Positions 36,409 through 45,413 of a stretch of 64,000 nt of DNA are shown in pieces. Position 1 is the first letter of the stretch; every line of letters starts with the position of its first letter. This DNA comes from Rossellomorea sp. y25 (GTDB lineage Bacteria; Bacillota; Bacilli; Bacillales; Bacillaceae_B): the NCBI RefSeq assembly GCF_038049935.1, contig NZ_CP145886.1, positions 4,331,501 through 4,395,500 on the forward strand, given 5' to 3'. The translations under genes and the position numbers were made by a program. The notes beneath the pieces were generated by a model. That model was not told where the DNA came from and did not search any database. It was given only the letters and a program-made list of their open reading frames with translations.

Positions 36409-38229
36409 TTAGTTTACATTCTGAACTAATACTCGTTCTTTCTTATTCGCTAACTCCAATACATAATTAGCTAAATACTCAGGATCAAACTCAGCATGGT
36501 TTTCTACTAAGTTCGAAACTCTCTCATACTCAAACTCCACCGTCTTCCCAATGAAAATCTTTGGAAACACAGCTTTACCATGGACTTCATTCTCACCCAA
36601 TAATTCCTCATACATCTTCTCACCAGGACGAATCCCCGCATACTTAATCCCAATTTCTTCTAATTTATAACCAGATAACTTAATAAGATTTTTTGCAAGG
36701 TCAACGATTTTCACTGGTTCTCCCATATCCAGGACGAATATTTCTCCACCACGCGCTAAAGCTCCAGCCTGCATGACTAAACGGGACGCTTCTGGGATTG
36801 TCATAAAGTATCTTGTCATGTCAGGATGAGTAACCGTAACCGGACCGCCAGCTTGAATTTGCTTCTTAAATAATGGTATTACGCTTCCTCTGCTGCCTAA
36901 TACGTTCCCGAAGCGCACCGCAACAAAATTTGTTTGACTTTCTTTGTTCAATTTTTGAATGACCATCTCAGCAATGCGTTTCGTAGATCCCATCACATTT
37001 GTAGGGTTTACTGCTTTATCAGAAGAAACTAAAACGAACGTATTCACCCCAAATGTATCTGAGGCCTCTGCCACATTCTTTGTACCAATTACATTGTTCT
37101 TAACCGCTTCTTTCGGATTATATTCCATTAACGGTACATGCTTATGGGCTGCCGCATGGTACACTACCTCAGGTGCATGCTCTTCAAACACTTCAAAAAT
37201 CCGGTTTCGATCTTGTATATCCGCGATGATAGGGACAACTTTCAATTCTGTTCCGTATCTATTTCTTAGTTCCATATCGATTGTATAAATAGAGTTTTCA
37301 CCATGTCCTAATAATAAAAGTTTCTTAGGTTTAAATTTACTCACTTGGCGGCAAATCTCAGAGCCGATTGAACCACAAGCACCTGTAACTAGTACTGTTT
37401 TACCTGAAATTTTCTTCGAGATGCTCTCAGTGTCAAGTTCAACCGGTTCACGGCCAAGCAAGTCCTCCACCTGTACTTCCCGGAATTGATTGACGGAAAC
37501 TTTACCTGAAACGATATCTTCAATCATCGGCATGATCTGTGTCTTTGCAGAGGTTTTACTGCACTGTTGATACACTTCTTGTATTTGACCCTTGCGAAGA
37601 GAAGGAATGGCAATGATGATATTATCAATTTGATGCTTTTCAACCAATGTTGGTATATCTTTGGTGCCGCCTAGTATTGTGACACCATAAATTTGAAGTT
37701 TCATTTTTTTAGGATCATCATCAATAAATCCAACTGGAAGCAAATCCGTATCCTGGCTCTTTATCAATTGTCGGACCAGCATGGACCCTGCTGACCCAGC
37801 CCCGATGATTAACGCCCGTTTCTTTTCCTGTTTCGGCTTTATGTAATAGTGTCTGTACATTCTCCATGAGAATCGTGATCCACCTATAAGTATGATATGA
37901 AGCATCCAAGTGACTGCTAGTACCCGAACATATATATCCCCGTTCACAAAAAACTGTAGAATACCAGTGGCCACGATTGAAAATGTAATCGCTCGAATGA
38001 TCGCAACCAATTCCCCGACACTTGCGTATTCCCATGCTTTCTGATAAAGACGATCTAGAAATGCGAATACATGGTGACTTGCCAGTAATGCGCATGAGCT
38101 AAAGACGAGTGTAGGTAACGTGTACAGGCTGAACGTTGGATGAAGGAGATAATAACCGAAATAAATTGCTGTTAACACGATCAAAGAATCCAGCAGCATC
38201 AGCAATGATACCCGTTTTGTATAACTCAC
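36409..38229 (-). CDS. capD: CapD-like membrane UDP-GlcNAc 4,6-dehydratase
   Basis: 606 residues. Four N-terminal membrane helices are followed by a first Rossmann domain (RALIIGAGSAGSMLVRQL), then the SDR domain with KTVLVTGACGSIGSEICRQV, AAAHKHVPLMEYNPKEAVKN and SSDKAVNPTNVMGSTKR, where Met replaces the Tyr of YxxxK as in known CapD/PglF/WbpM proteins. The enzyme makes UDP-4-keto-6-deoxy-GlcNAc, the precursor of UDP-D-FucNAc via CapN. It heads the sugar-nucleotide part of the cluster. The 71-residue frame just upstream at 38318-38533 may be co-transcribed. Confidence 0.94.
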   Translation of the reverse strand: MSYTKRVSLLMLLDSLIVLTAIYFGYYLLHPTFSLYTLPTLVFSSCALLASHHVFAFLDRLYQKAWEYASVGELVAIIRAITFSIVATGILQFFVNGDIYVRVLAVTWMLHIILIGGSRFSWRMYRHYYIKPKQEKKRALIIGAGSAGSMLVRQLIKSQDTDLLPVGFIDDDPKKMKLQIYGVTILGGTKDIPTLVEKHQIDNIIIAIPSLRKGQIQEVYQQCSKTSAKTQIMPMIEDIVSGKVSVNQFREVQVEDLLGREPVELDTESISKKISGKTVLVTGACGSIGSEICRQVSKFKPKKLLLLGHGENSIYTIDMELRNRYGTELKVVPIIADIQDRNRIFEVFEEHAPEVVYHAAAHKHVPLMEYNPKEAVKNNVIGTKNVAEASDTFGVNTFVLVSSDKAVNPTNVMGSTKRIAEMVIQKLNKESQTNFVAVRFGNVLGSRGSVIPLFKKQIQAGGPVTVTHPDMTRYFMTIPEASRLVMQAGALARGGEIFVLDMGEPVKIVDLAKNLIKLSGYKLEEIGIKYAGIRPGEKMYEELLGENEVHGKAVFPKIFIGKTVEFEYERVSNLVENHAEFDPEYLANYVLELANKKERVLVQNVN

Positions 38230-38317
38230 ATAAATCCCTTCTTTTCTAAGTTATTTTGACAAATTAAATACCTAAGGGAAAGATACAAATGTATATCCTT
38301 TCCTTAGGTATCTAGGT

Positions 38318-38533
38318 TTACTTTTGATCATTTAATCTTTTTTCAATGGCTTGGTTGATTAGTTTTCTTATTTCTTCTAGTCGCTCTACCGGTACATCCT
38401 GATAAATATATCTTATTGCTTTTTTGATACTTTTAGACATGGAACTAAAATCTTTCAAGCGTGCATTCTCCTTGATTTTACATATAAACTTATTTATACC
38501 ATAATATGAATAAAATACATAAAGCGTTTTCAT
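38318..38533 (-). CDS. Small basic protein, unknown function
   Basis: 71 residues opening MKTLYVFYSYYGINKFICKI, basic and helical, with a charged amphipathic tail (VPVERLEEIRKLINQAIEKR). The sequence looks protein-like and not like a shadow frame. The ribosome site is weak (AAAGAGAAAC), so I am not sure it is expressed. It lies between capD and the phosphatase gene. No family recognised. Confidence 0.45.
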   Translation of the reverse strand: MKTLYVFYSYYGINKFICKIKENARLKDFSSMSKSIKKAIRYIYQDVPVERLEEIRKLINQAIEKRLNDQK

Positions 38534-38773
38534 TGTTTCTCTTTACTGTATTCTATTATTATAGTAGATGTGGGCATCTAACCCTTCCTCACATCCCACC
38601 ACTGACGACGAGCGTCTAAGGCAAAGTTTCCTCTCCGCCCACGGTGTGATCGAGTGCCTCCAATGATAATGGTAAGGAGACATTCCCAAAATTCTACTGT
38701 TGTCTGTGCGCACCTTTTTGATTCTGATTTAATAACGACAATAGTACCTTAGGATTACCTGTGTTTGATTCTT
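38534..38773. other. Intergenic; short frame with protein-like end, probably not a gene
   Basis: Minus-strand bases 38570-38740 read GRRGNFALDARRQWWDVRKG before a stop, preceded by an open frame with no start. It could be a coding remnant. I could not connect it to a family. Confidence 0.3.
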
Positions 38774-39541
38774 TTAGAAGATTCCGAGGAACTTCTTCTT
38801 TTTGATCAATTCAGGTATTTCTTTATAAATATTTTTTCCATCGATCAGCAATTCTGCATTTTCTGTAAAGTAATAGACCATGTCTATTCCGTACTTTTTC
38901 TCTATATAATCCATCGCTTCTTCCATTTTAAAGGTGCGATTACGTATGTTATGAGCGTCTGATGCGATGAAGTGTGTCAGGTTGGCTTGGATCATTTGCT
39001 GTGAGAATTTCTGGATGTTCTTGCCGAAGTATCCTGTAAGGCTGGATGCTGTTAGCTGAGTTGCGGCTCCTCCTTGTACAAGCTTATAAAGCTTTTCCGG
39101 TCGTTCAATCAACTCCGCATTACGCTCTGGATGAACGATGACCGGGGTCAGACCTGCTACCTGAATGTCGTAGAGAAGCTTTTCCGCATACCGCGGAACT
39201 GAACTCGATGGGAACTCAATGAAAAGATATTGGGATACTTGGTTTAAAGGCAAGATGTCACCCTTTTGGTAATCTTCTAAAATTTCACCATAAATGCGGC
39301 ATTCCTGTCCGGGAAGTACTTGAAGGTTAATGTGTTCTTCCCTTAACCGATCATTCACTTCTTTCACAAGGGGAAGGATGTCCGACTTCACATTGTCGTA
39401 TTTTCCATTACGGTGATGAGGAGTCGCAATGATTGTATGAATTCCTTCTGAGACAGCCTGCTTCGCCATATCGATACTGTCGTAAATCGTACTGGCACCA
39501 TCATCTATCCCCGGAAGGATATGGCTATGTATGTCAATCAT
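38774..39541 (-). CDS. Protein-tyrosine phosphatase, CpsB/YwqE type
   Basis: 255 residues of the PHP fold: MIDIHSHILPGIDDGA, HTIIATPHHRNGKYD, VLPGQECRIYGEI, TPVIVHPERN and FIASDAHNIRNRTF, each providing metal-binding His/Asp/Glu. CpsB-family enzymes remove phosphate from the tyrosine cluster of the partner kinase and so tune capsule assembly. Located directly downstream of the kinase gene in the usual C-D-E order. The same fold also has phosphodiesterase members, but context is decisive. Confidence 0.93.
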   Translation of the reverse strand: MIDIHSHILPGIDDGASTIYDSIDMAKQAVSEGIHTIIATPHHRNGKYDNVKSDILPLVKEVNDRLREEHINLQVLPGQECRIYGEILEDYQKGDILPLNQVSQYLFIEFPSSSVPRYAEKLLYDIQVAGLTPVIVHPERNAELIERPEKLYKLVQGGAATQLTASSLTGYFGKNIQKFSQQMIQANLTHFIASDAHNIRNRTFKMEEAMDYIEKKYGIDMVYYFTENAELLIDGKNIYKEIPELIKKKKFLGIF

Positions 39542-39645
39542 TACTAACTCCTCCTCTTTCTAGTTCTTTCGACTTAATTCTACACCGACTACCATTTTAC
39601 ACCACTAGGTATATTTGTAAAGGGGTGAATTTTGTCGAATAAACC

Positions 39646-40353
39646 TTAATTTCCATAATAGTAATAATAGTCTGTTTCTGAAGCTTTCTTATTATTAAGT
39701 ACGCATCCAAGCAGCTTTCCTTTTGTCGATTGCAATAGCTCTTTTGCTTTCTTCGCGGGTTCCATTTCTGTCTTTCCGCTTGAAACGACAAGGATGCTTC
39801 CATGACACTGGTTCGCCATAATTTGTGCATCTGTTACTACAAGTACGGGTGGTGTATCAAATATAATCAAATCATACTCGTTATAAGCATCGACAAAGAA
39901 TTGCTCCATCGCCCTTGAACTTAATAGCTCAGCTGGATTCGGTGGGATCGGACCGCTTGAGAGAATATGAAGCTTGTCCACACCGCTGTCTTTAACGGCT
40001 TCCTTCAGTGTCACTTGTCTCGATAGAATATTCGTTAATCCTGTTGTGTTCGGGAAGTTAAAGGTATAGTGAACGGTTGGCTTCCTCATATCTGCATCAA
40101 CTAACAGGACGGTCTTACCCTGCTGAGCAAAAACTACTGCTAAATTCGCGGCAGTTGTGGACTTTCCTTCCCCTGGACCTGCAGATGATACCATGATTGA
40201 ACGGTATTCCTGATCGACTGATGAGAATTGGATGTTCGTACGAATTGTACGGAATTGCTCCGATACGGGAGACTTTGGATTCGCTTTCGCGATTAGCTTA
40301 CGTATATTTGCGTTCATTGATTTCTTCTGTTTATTAAACACCGACACTTTCAC
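39646..40353 (-). CDS. Capsular tyrosine kinase, CpsD/CapB/YwqD type
   Basis: 235 residues with Walker A SSAGPGEGKSTTAANLA, Walker A' VLLVDADMRKPTVHY and Walker B LIIFDTPPVLVV. The C-terminus is a tyrosine cluster ETDYYYYYGN, the autophosphorylation tail of BY-kinases. It needs the cytoplasmic C-terminus of the Wzz-like protein (40334-41083) for activity, and the genes overlap by 20 bases. Known members phosphorylate Ugd-type dehydrogenases, so the enzyme at 20692-21858 is a candidate target. Confidence 0.95.
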   Translation of the reverse strand: MKVSVFNKQKKSMNANIRKLIAKANPKSPVSEQFRTIRTNIQFSSVDQEYRSIMVSSAGPGEGKSTTAANLAVVFAQQGKTVLLVDADMRKPTVHYTFNFPNTTGLTNILSRQVTLKEAVKDSGVDKLHILSSGPIPPNPAELLSSRAMEQFFVDAYNEYDLIIFDTPPVLVVTDAQIMANQCHGSILVVSSGKTEMEPAKKAKELLQSTKGKLLGCVLNNKKASETDYYYYYGN

Positions 40354-41083
40354 CTCTGCGTCTTGACGTTCTTTCCTGACGGTGAGCTACCTTCTGAAAT
40401 TCACTGTCTGAGATCGTCGGGATCACCCCTAGTATAGGAAGCTCGAGACCTTTCTCGATGTCTTGCTCTGTTTTCACTGTGTTATCCAAGAATTCTAATA
40501 AGAATGCAAGCCCCACTCCGGCCATTAAACCGACTACTAGCGCAATGGCAATATTTAATAACGGTTGTGGTTTAATCGGAGATGGATTTTCTCCAAGTTC
40601 AGCCTTTGCAAGGATACTCACATTATCCACGTTCATAATTTTTACAATTTCTGTTTGAAAGACTTCGGCAATCTTATTCGCAATAGCCGCCGCTTGTTTA
40701 GGATCTTCATCCTGTACGGAGATGTTCACGACTTGGGAATCCTTTTCACTTTGAACCGTTACTTTTTCATTTAGAGCTCCAGTCGTCATATCCAACTCAA
40801 GATCATCGATCACAATATCCAGAATAGCCGGGCTCTTCATAATGACATTATATGTATTGATCAATTGTAGGTTGGTTTGCACTTCCCCTACATTAAATGA
40901 ATTCTGTTGATCTTGATTCGATTTATTCACAAGCAATTGAGTAGACGATTGATAGATTGGTGTGAGGACAAAATAGCTGATGGCCGCACTTACCAATACT
41001 GCCATTAGGGTCAGTATGATGATGAGACTCATGCGTTTCTTCAACGTCTGAATGAGCTCCTTTAAACTGATGGTTTCTTCCAT
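40334..41083 (-). CDS. Polysaccharide co-polymerase / kinase activator, CapA/YwqC type (Wzz)
   Basis: 249 residues with two membrane helices (about 18-38: LIIILTLMAVLVSAAISYFV; about 172-195: LLNIAIALVVGLMAGVGLAF) around an extracellular domain, and the proline-rich motif NPSPIKPQP before the second helix. It controls chain length and activates the kinase downstream. It is the first gene of the minus-strand capsule transcript. GGAGGC precedes its ATG. Confidence 0.94.
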   Translation of the reverse strand: MEETISLKELIQTLKKRMSLIIILTLMAVLVSAAISYFVLTPIYQSSTQLLVNKSNQDQQNSFNVGEVQTNLQLINTYNVIMKSPAILDIVIDDLELDMTTGALNEKVTVQSEKDSQVVNISVQDEDPKQAAAIANKIAEVFQTEIVKIMNVDNVSILAKAELGENPSPIKPQPLLNIAIALVVGLMAGVGLAFLLEFLDNTVKTEQDIEKGLELPILGVIPTISDSEFQKVAHRQERTSRRRGESVGV

Positions 41084-41124
41084 GATAGCCTCCTATAATT
41101 CTTAAAAAATAAAAATCTCGTCAT

Positions 41125-41133
41125 ATTATATCA
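41125..41133 (-). promoter_or_regulatory. Extended -10 of the capsule operon promoter
   Basis: On the minus strand TGATATAAT (extended -10 TGn-TATAAT) stands about 40 bases before the ATG of the Wzz-like gene. No good -35 lies 17 bases further upstream, which is common for extended -10 promoters. It should start the transcript covering the kinase module. Confidence 0.6.
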
Positions 41134-41287
41134 TAAGTTCTTGTTATTTTTAGGGAATCTTGTCATAATTTTAATATAATTGAAATCTTTTGTTACTTAT
41201 CTATTAAACAACAGATTGTTTATTATTGGAAGGGGCTATTCGAATTTGGCTCCATTTTCCAAGTTATTTACTCATAGGAGGTTCGTA

Positions 41288-42085
41288 ATGAAAAAGGTAT
41301 TTATTTTTTTCCTACTTATATTATGTGGTGGGGTTATTGTTTATGGGAATCTTCACTGGAAGTCGATGACAACGGGTTCCACGTCTGCGGATTCGTCTTC
41401 AAGTCCGGAGAAGCAAGGTCAATCTGATAAGAGTGAGCCCACATCCCTTGAAACAGAGGAAGGGGATTATCTGCCTACTACGGTCAATTGGCCGGAAGAT
41501 GCCCGTTCCCTTTATAAAGAGAAGCTAGAAACTGGAGAACCCTTCAATATTGTTCTGATGGGATCAACCGAAATGGATTCCATTGAGGAAGGATGGAACG
41601 ACAAAGTAGCGAACGCTTTAGAAGACGAGTACGGGGACACTGTTTCAATTCAGAGTCTATCCTTTGAAACCAATACACTTGAGTTCGTGCGTGAGGAAAG
41701 ATATGAAGAAGTAGGGGATTTACAGCCTGGGCTCGTCATTTTTGAGCCGTTCGTCTTTAAAGATAATGGAAACGTTACGATCGAGGACACTCTTCAAAGC
41801 ATCAGCACGATCATAGATGAAGTAAAAGAGTTATCACCTGGGTCAGCATTTGTCCTTACACCCCCACAGCCTATTTATCAGCCTAAAAATTACGCTGTAC
41901 AGGTTTCTCAAATTCAGGAATACGCGAAAGAGAATGATATTCCGTTTATTGATCACTGGTCCAACTGGCCAGGTGTAGAAGATGAAGAGATTAAAACGTA
42001 CTTGGATGATGCCAGCAGCCCGAATGAGCAGGGACACACAGCCTGGGCCAAAGGAATCATAGACTTCCTGGTAGAAAAGGAATAA
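41288..42085 (+). CDS. SGNH/GDSL-type hydrolase, membrane-anchored
   Basis: 265 residues from the ATG at 41288, chosen for the GGAGG 9 bases upstream (the longer frame from 41180 lacks one). A hydrophobic N-terminus (VFIFFLLILCGGVIVYGNLH) gives an anchor or uncleaved signal, then a Ser-rich linker. The body shows a weak block I (IVLMGSTEMDS), a mid-block FEP and block V DDASSPNEQGHTAWA, with the catalytic His in EQGH. Such proteins may remove acyl groups from envelope polymers. It is divergent from the capsule operon. The classic GDS is GST here, so activity is less certain. Confidence 0.75.
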   Translation: MKKVFIFFLLILCGGVIVYGNLHWKSMTTGSTSADSSSSPEKQGQSDKSEPTSLETEEGDYLPTTVNWPEDARSLYKEKLETGEPFNIVLMGSTEMDSIEEGWNDKVANALEDEYGDTVSIQSLSFETNTLEFVREERYEEVGDLQPGLVIFEPFVFKDNGNVTIEDTLQSISTIIDEVKELSPGSAFVLTPPQPIYQPKNYAVQVSQIQEYAKENDIPFIDHWSNWPGVEDEEIKTYLDDASSPNEQGHTAWAKGIIDFLVEKE

Positions 42086-42184
42086 TTTTTTACTATTTTA
42101 GGAATAATTTAGTTTTTTCCACCAAATTATGTGATAAAATGACGGTATTATCTATCAAACTATGACAATAAAGGAGAAGTGTAC

Positions 42185-43429
42185 GTGAAAAAGACATTGG
42201 TTTCTGTAGCAGCTACGGCTGTACTCTCGTCTTCGTTTGTTAGCTATGCCTCGGCAAGCACTCACAAGGTGGAATCAGGCGACTCCCTTTGGCTGATCGC
42301 AAACAAATATGACACAAGCGTTGCCAACTTGAAGAGTTGGAACAAGCTGCAGTCAGAAATGATTTTTCCTAATCAGGTATTGAAGGTTGCCGCGAGCGGC
42401 GCCCAATCGCCACAAGCACCTGCGCCTCCAAAGCAAAACACAGGGCAGACGTCCGCTAAAACGTATACGATTAAGTCCGGGGATACATTAGGACAGATTG
42501 CCGGTAAGCATTCGATTTCCCTTGCCGATTTAATGAGCTGGAATGGTTTGAATAATCATCTGATCTATCCCGGTCAAGTGTTGAAAGTATCGAAAACGGG
42601 TTCCCAGCCTGCTCCAAGCAGTCCGGCACCCGCTCCGGCTCCACCTAAACAAGACGGTTCGGTGACAAGTTATTCAGTGAAATCTGGGGATACGTTGTCT
42701 CATATCGGGATGAAGTTTGGTGTGACGGTAGCCCAACTTAAAAGTTGGAATGGACTTTCGAGTGATTTCTTATCGATTGGACAAGTCCTGAAAGTGTCGA
42801 AATCAGGGGCTCCTGCCACTCCGGCACCGGCACAACCTGCTCCGCCTAAACCAGATAGCTCCATGACAAGCTATACCGTTAAGTCGGGAGATACCCTGTC
42901 TCATATTGGTGCAACATTTGGTGTGAGTGTAAGTGAGTTAAGAAGCTGGAATAATCTTTCGAGTGATTTCCTGCGCATCGGACAGGTCCTGAAGGTGAAG
43001 GGAACGGCTGAGGCAGTCAAGCCCCCAGCAGCTCCGGCACCAAGCCAATCTTCGTCCTTTTCCGTTGATAGATTATTAAGTGAGGCAACGTCTCATATGG
43101 GGACCCCTTATGTATGGGGAGGCTCATCGGCCGGCGGCTTTGATTGCAGCGGCTTCATCTATTATGTCTTTAAAGAAGCCGGTGCCAATGGTGTAAAGCG
43201 TCTATCCAGTGAAGGATACTACAGTCGCTCCTACTACGTGAATACACCTCAGCCGGGTGACCTTGTATTCTTCGAAAATACATATAAAAAAGGCATTTCT
43301 CACTTAGGCATTTATATCGGAAACAATGAATTCATCCATGCCGGGGACAACGGCGTCCAGGTTTCCAGCTTAAGTAACTCTTATTGGAAATCGAAGTTTG
43401 ATGGATTTAAGAGATTTTATGATTTGTAG
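42185..43429 (+). CDS. Four-LysM cell-wall DL-endopeptidase (NlpC/P60)
   Basis: 414 residues from the GTG at 42185 (AAGGAG 8 bases upstream; the GTG at 42179 is too close). Signal peptide ends around SYASA. Four LysM repeats follow, each with GDSL/GDTL: HKVESGDSLWLIANKY, YTIKSGDTLGQIAGKH, YSVKSGDTLSHIGMKF and YTVKSGDTLSHIGATF, separated by Pro/Ala linkers. The C-terminal P60 domain shows Cys in FDCSGF and His in SHLGIYIGN and FIHAGDNG. LytE/LytF-type enzymes cut the D-Glu-mDAP bond in peptidoglycan during cell separation or elongation. A terminator follows directly. Confidence 0.93.
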   Translation: MKKTLVSVAATAVLSSSFVSYASASTHKVESGDSLWLIANKYDTSVANLKSWNKLQSEMIFPNQVLKVAASGAQSPQAPAPPKQNTGQTSAKTYTIKSGDTLGQIAGKHSISLADLMSWNGLNNHLIYPGQVLKVSKTGSQPAPSSPAPAPAPPKQDGSVTSYSVKSGDTLSHIGMKFGVTVAQLKSWNGLSSDFLSIGQVLKVSKSGAPATPAPAQPAPPKPDSSMTSYTVKSGDTLSHIGATFGVSVSELRSWNNLSSDFLRIGQVLKVKGTAEAVKPPAAPAPSQSSSFSVDRLLSEATSHMGTPYVWGGSSAGGFDCSGFIYYVFKEAGANGVKRLSSEGYYSRSYYVNTPQPGDLVFFENTYKKGISHLGIYIGNNEFIHAGDNGVQVSSLSNSYWKSKFDGFKRFYDL

Positions 43430-43438
43430 AAAGATAGA

Positions 43439-43475
43439 CCCCGATGACATTTACGCCATCGGGGCCTATTTTTTT
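43439..43475. terminator. Bidirectional terminator between LysM-P60 and CWB2-CAP genes
   Basis: Perfect stem CCCCGATG/CATCGGGG (43439-43446 with 43457-43464) with T-run 43468-43475; the convergent CWB2-CAP gene ends at 43474. Confidence 0.9.
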
Positions 43476-45213
43476 ATGGAGTGAAGAAATCCTGAGTATA
43501 GTACACGCCATACTCCCCGCCGAAGTATACTCCTGTCCCCAGCTTTTTGAAGAGAGGACTCAGGATGTTTTTGCGATGGCCGGATGAGTTGACCCAGGCA
43601 TCATGAACAGCGATGGCATTGAACTGTCCCCCCGCGATGTTTTCCCCTGCCGATGAATATGAGATTCCAGCCTGATCCATCCTTTGAAAGGATGATAGAC
43701 CATCAGGGTTATCATGACTGAAGAAGTTTCTTATGGCCATGTCTTTACTGTGGGCTCTGGCTACCTCTTGAGCTTTAGCATCCGCCTGAAGGGGTGCCAC
43801 AAGATGTCGTGCCCGTAATGCATTTGCCTGGTCGAGGATCTGCTTCTCCATGCTGTTTCTTAGTTCCGTTATATTCACGTCCGGATTTGTGATCGTGAAA
43901 TCTTCTCTCATGAGTAAGAGCCCGGAAAGTGTATTCCCATCATTTTTATCATAATAAGTACGAATAAGCATTTCATCGTAATAATAGTCGTTAGTCTGAT
44001 TGTGACTGGCTCCTATTTGATTTAATTTGGTTTCAACTTCTGTATTGCCGAGACCAAGCTTAAGTCCGGATCGTGACACCCAGCTATCCGAGTTTGAATA
44101 GACCGCCACCACTATCCCTTTAAATACACCGTATTGGATGTACTTCTTGGGATCCAGATTATAGACATACCAGTCAAAGCTGAATCTACTTTCATCGATT
44201 CGCTGTGGATCTCCTAAGGAAGATCGAAGGAATTCTTCAGTGGCATTGATATGAACTCCTTGGAAACGAAACTCTTCCAGGCTTCCTGTTAACTTTTCCT
44301 CGACACCTGACGAGACGGCGTTGTTCCCTCCAAGAATGGAGAATGAGTCATAAGAGTTTACCAGACTTTTTATTGTTGAAGGAACAGCCTCTTTCTTCAC
44401 TAATAGTATTGGTGCGTTTTCTTTTGCTGCCAGTACAGACCCCGATAAGGCATCAGCGAAGTTTGTCCCCGTTGCTACATAAGCTCTTTCCTTTTTCATC
44501 GGAAGACCTTCTATTATGTTCTTAGCGGTCTCATAACGGTCGACACCGCCATATCTGGTTGTGCCGGGGAGTTTTGATTCTACTTTGGCAGAGATCACTC
44601 CGTCACCTCCGACTATAATGGTCTCTTGTTTCTGCTCTGTTACCTTCAGGGTAGATGACGGTAGAGTGCTGGATTCCGTCAATACAATCGGGATGCCATT
44701 TTTGGCGGCGTAAGGAGCGACTGCCAGCGCATCCGGGAAGTTCCGTCCGTTTGCTACGATTGCTTTCTTGGAAGGTAAGTAACTGGCGATTTTGGCGGCT
44801 GTTTGGAAACGGTCGTCTCCTCCGATTCTTGTAATCTTCATGTTTTTCTTTTTCAATTGTGTTTCAATGGTTGCATCGATTGCGCCGGTTCCACCTAATA
44901 TGTAGACGTGCTTTGCCTTTAAACGCTCGATTTCCTGCAACGTTTCAGAGGGTAAACGATTTTTGTAGATTAATAGAATCGGTGCACTCATTTTATAAGC
45001 GAGCGGTCCCCCTGCCAGGGCATCGGGGAACGTTTGTCCGTTTGCAAGCACCACCGTGTCGGATTGATCCCATCCCCATAACGAAATCTGCACAGCTGTA
45101 TCGAAGCGATTTTCTCCACTTATCCGGTTTACATTTGCCTTTGCTGTGTCCATTTTTACCAGGCTGAATGAAAGGATGATGAATAAGATGGTTATGCCGG
45201 TTTTTTTAATCAA
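43474..45213 (-). CDS. Surface protein: three CWB2 repeats, CAP-associated domain and CAP/SCP domain
   Basis: 579 residues. Signal peptide to about residue 26 (KMDTAKA). Three cell-wall-binding type 2 repeats follow, each opening R(I/Y)xGxxR(F/Y)xTA: RISGENRFDTAV, RIGGDDRFQTAA and RYGGVDRYETAK. These bind wall polymers non-covalently. A middle domain (RFSFDWYVYNLDPKKYIQYG region) resembles the CAP_assoc_N module. The C-terminal CAP domain has ARAHSKDMAIRNFFSHDNPD, GENIAGG and HRKNILSP. Many Bacillus secreted CAP proteins have this order. Role unknown: adhesion, protease-like or sterol/lipid binding have been suggested for CAP proteins. Convergent with the P60 gene, divergent from the LCP gene. 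Confidence 0.9.
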   Translation of the reverse strand: MIKKTGITILFIILSFSLVKMDTAKANVNRISGENRFDTAVQISLWGWDQSDTVVLANGQTFPDALAGGPLAYKMSAPILLIYKNRLPSETLQEIERLKAKHVYILGGTGAIDATIETQLKKKNMKITRIGGDDRFQTAAKIASYLPSKKAIVANGRNFPDALAVAPYAAKNGIPIVLTESSTLPSSTLKVTEQKQETIIVGGDGVISAKVESKLPGTTRYGGVDRYETAKNIIEGLPMKKERAYVATGTNFADALSGSVLAAKENAPILLVKKEAVPSTIKSLVNSYDSFSILGGNNAVSSGVEEKLTGSLEEFRFQGVHINATEEFLRSSLGDPQRIDESRFSFDWYVYNLDPKKYIQYGVFKGIVVAVYSNSDSWVSRSGLKLGLGNTEVETKLNQIGASHNQTNDYYYDEMLIRTYYDKNDGNTLSGLLLMREDFTITNPDVNITELRNSMEKQILDQANALRARHLVAPLQADAKAQEVARAHSKDMAIRNFFSHDNPDGLSSFQRMDQAGISYSSAGENIAGGQFNAIAVHDAWVNSSGHRKNILSPLFKKLGTGVYFGGEYGVYYTQDFFTP

Positions 45214-45413
45214 ATGACTCCCTCCCTATTTTATTCTCCCCTCTAATAATACCAAATAAATCCAAGTTTTTGAGTGTCAGTCGACAATTCATTCCTGTAT
45301 TCTGATACTTCTGACATAAACAGACAAAAATTTACTAATGTATTCCCTTTTGCCGTTATTTCTAGTATATTTTTCTTATGTGTAAAATTTATTATTTATA
45401 GGTGGGAAACATT

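Noticed and set aside
38570..38740. Minus-strand peptide ending RRQWWDVRKG
   Set aside because: Looks protein-like, but no start codon, no ribosome site and no family recognised; kept only as a note on the intergenic region.
40334..40353. Overlap of kinase and Wzz-like genes as a frameshifted fusion
   Set aside because: In Bacillaceae and staphylococci these are normally two overlapping genes; both are complete with their own starts.
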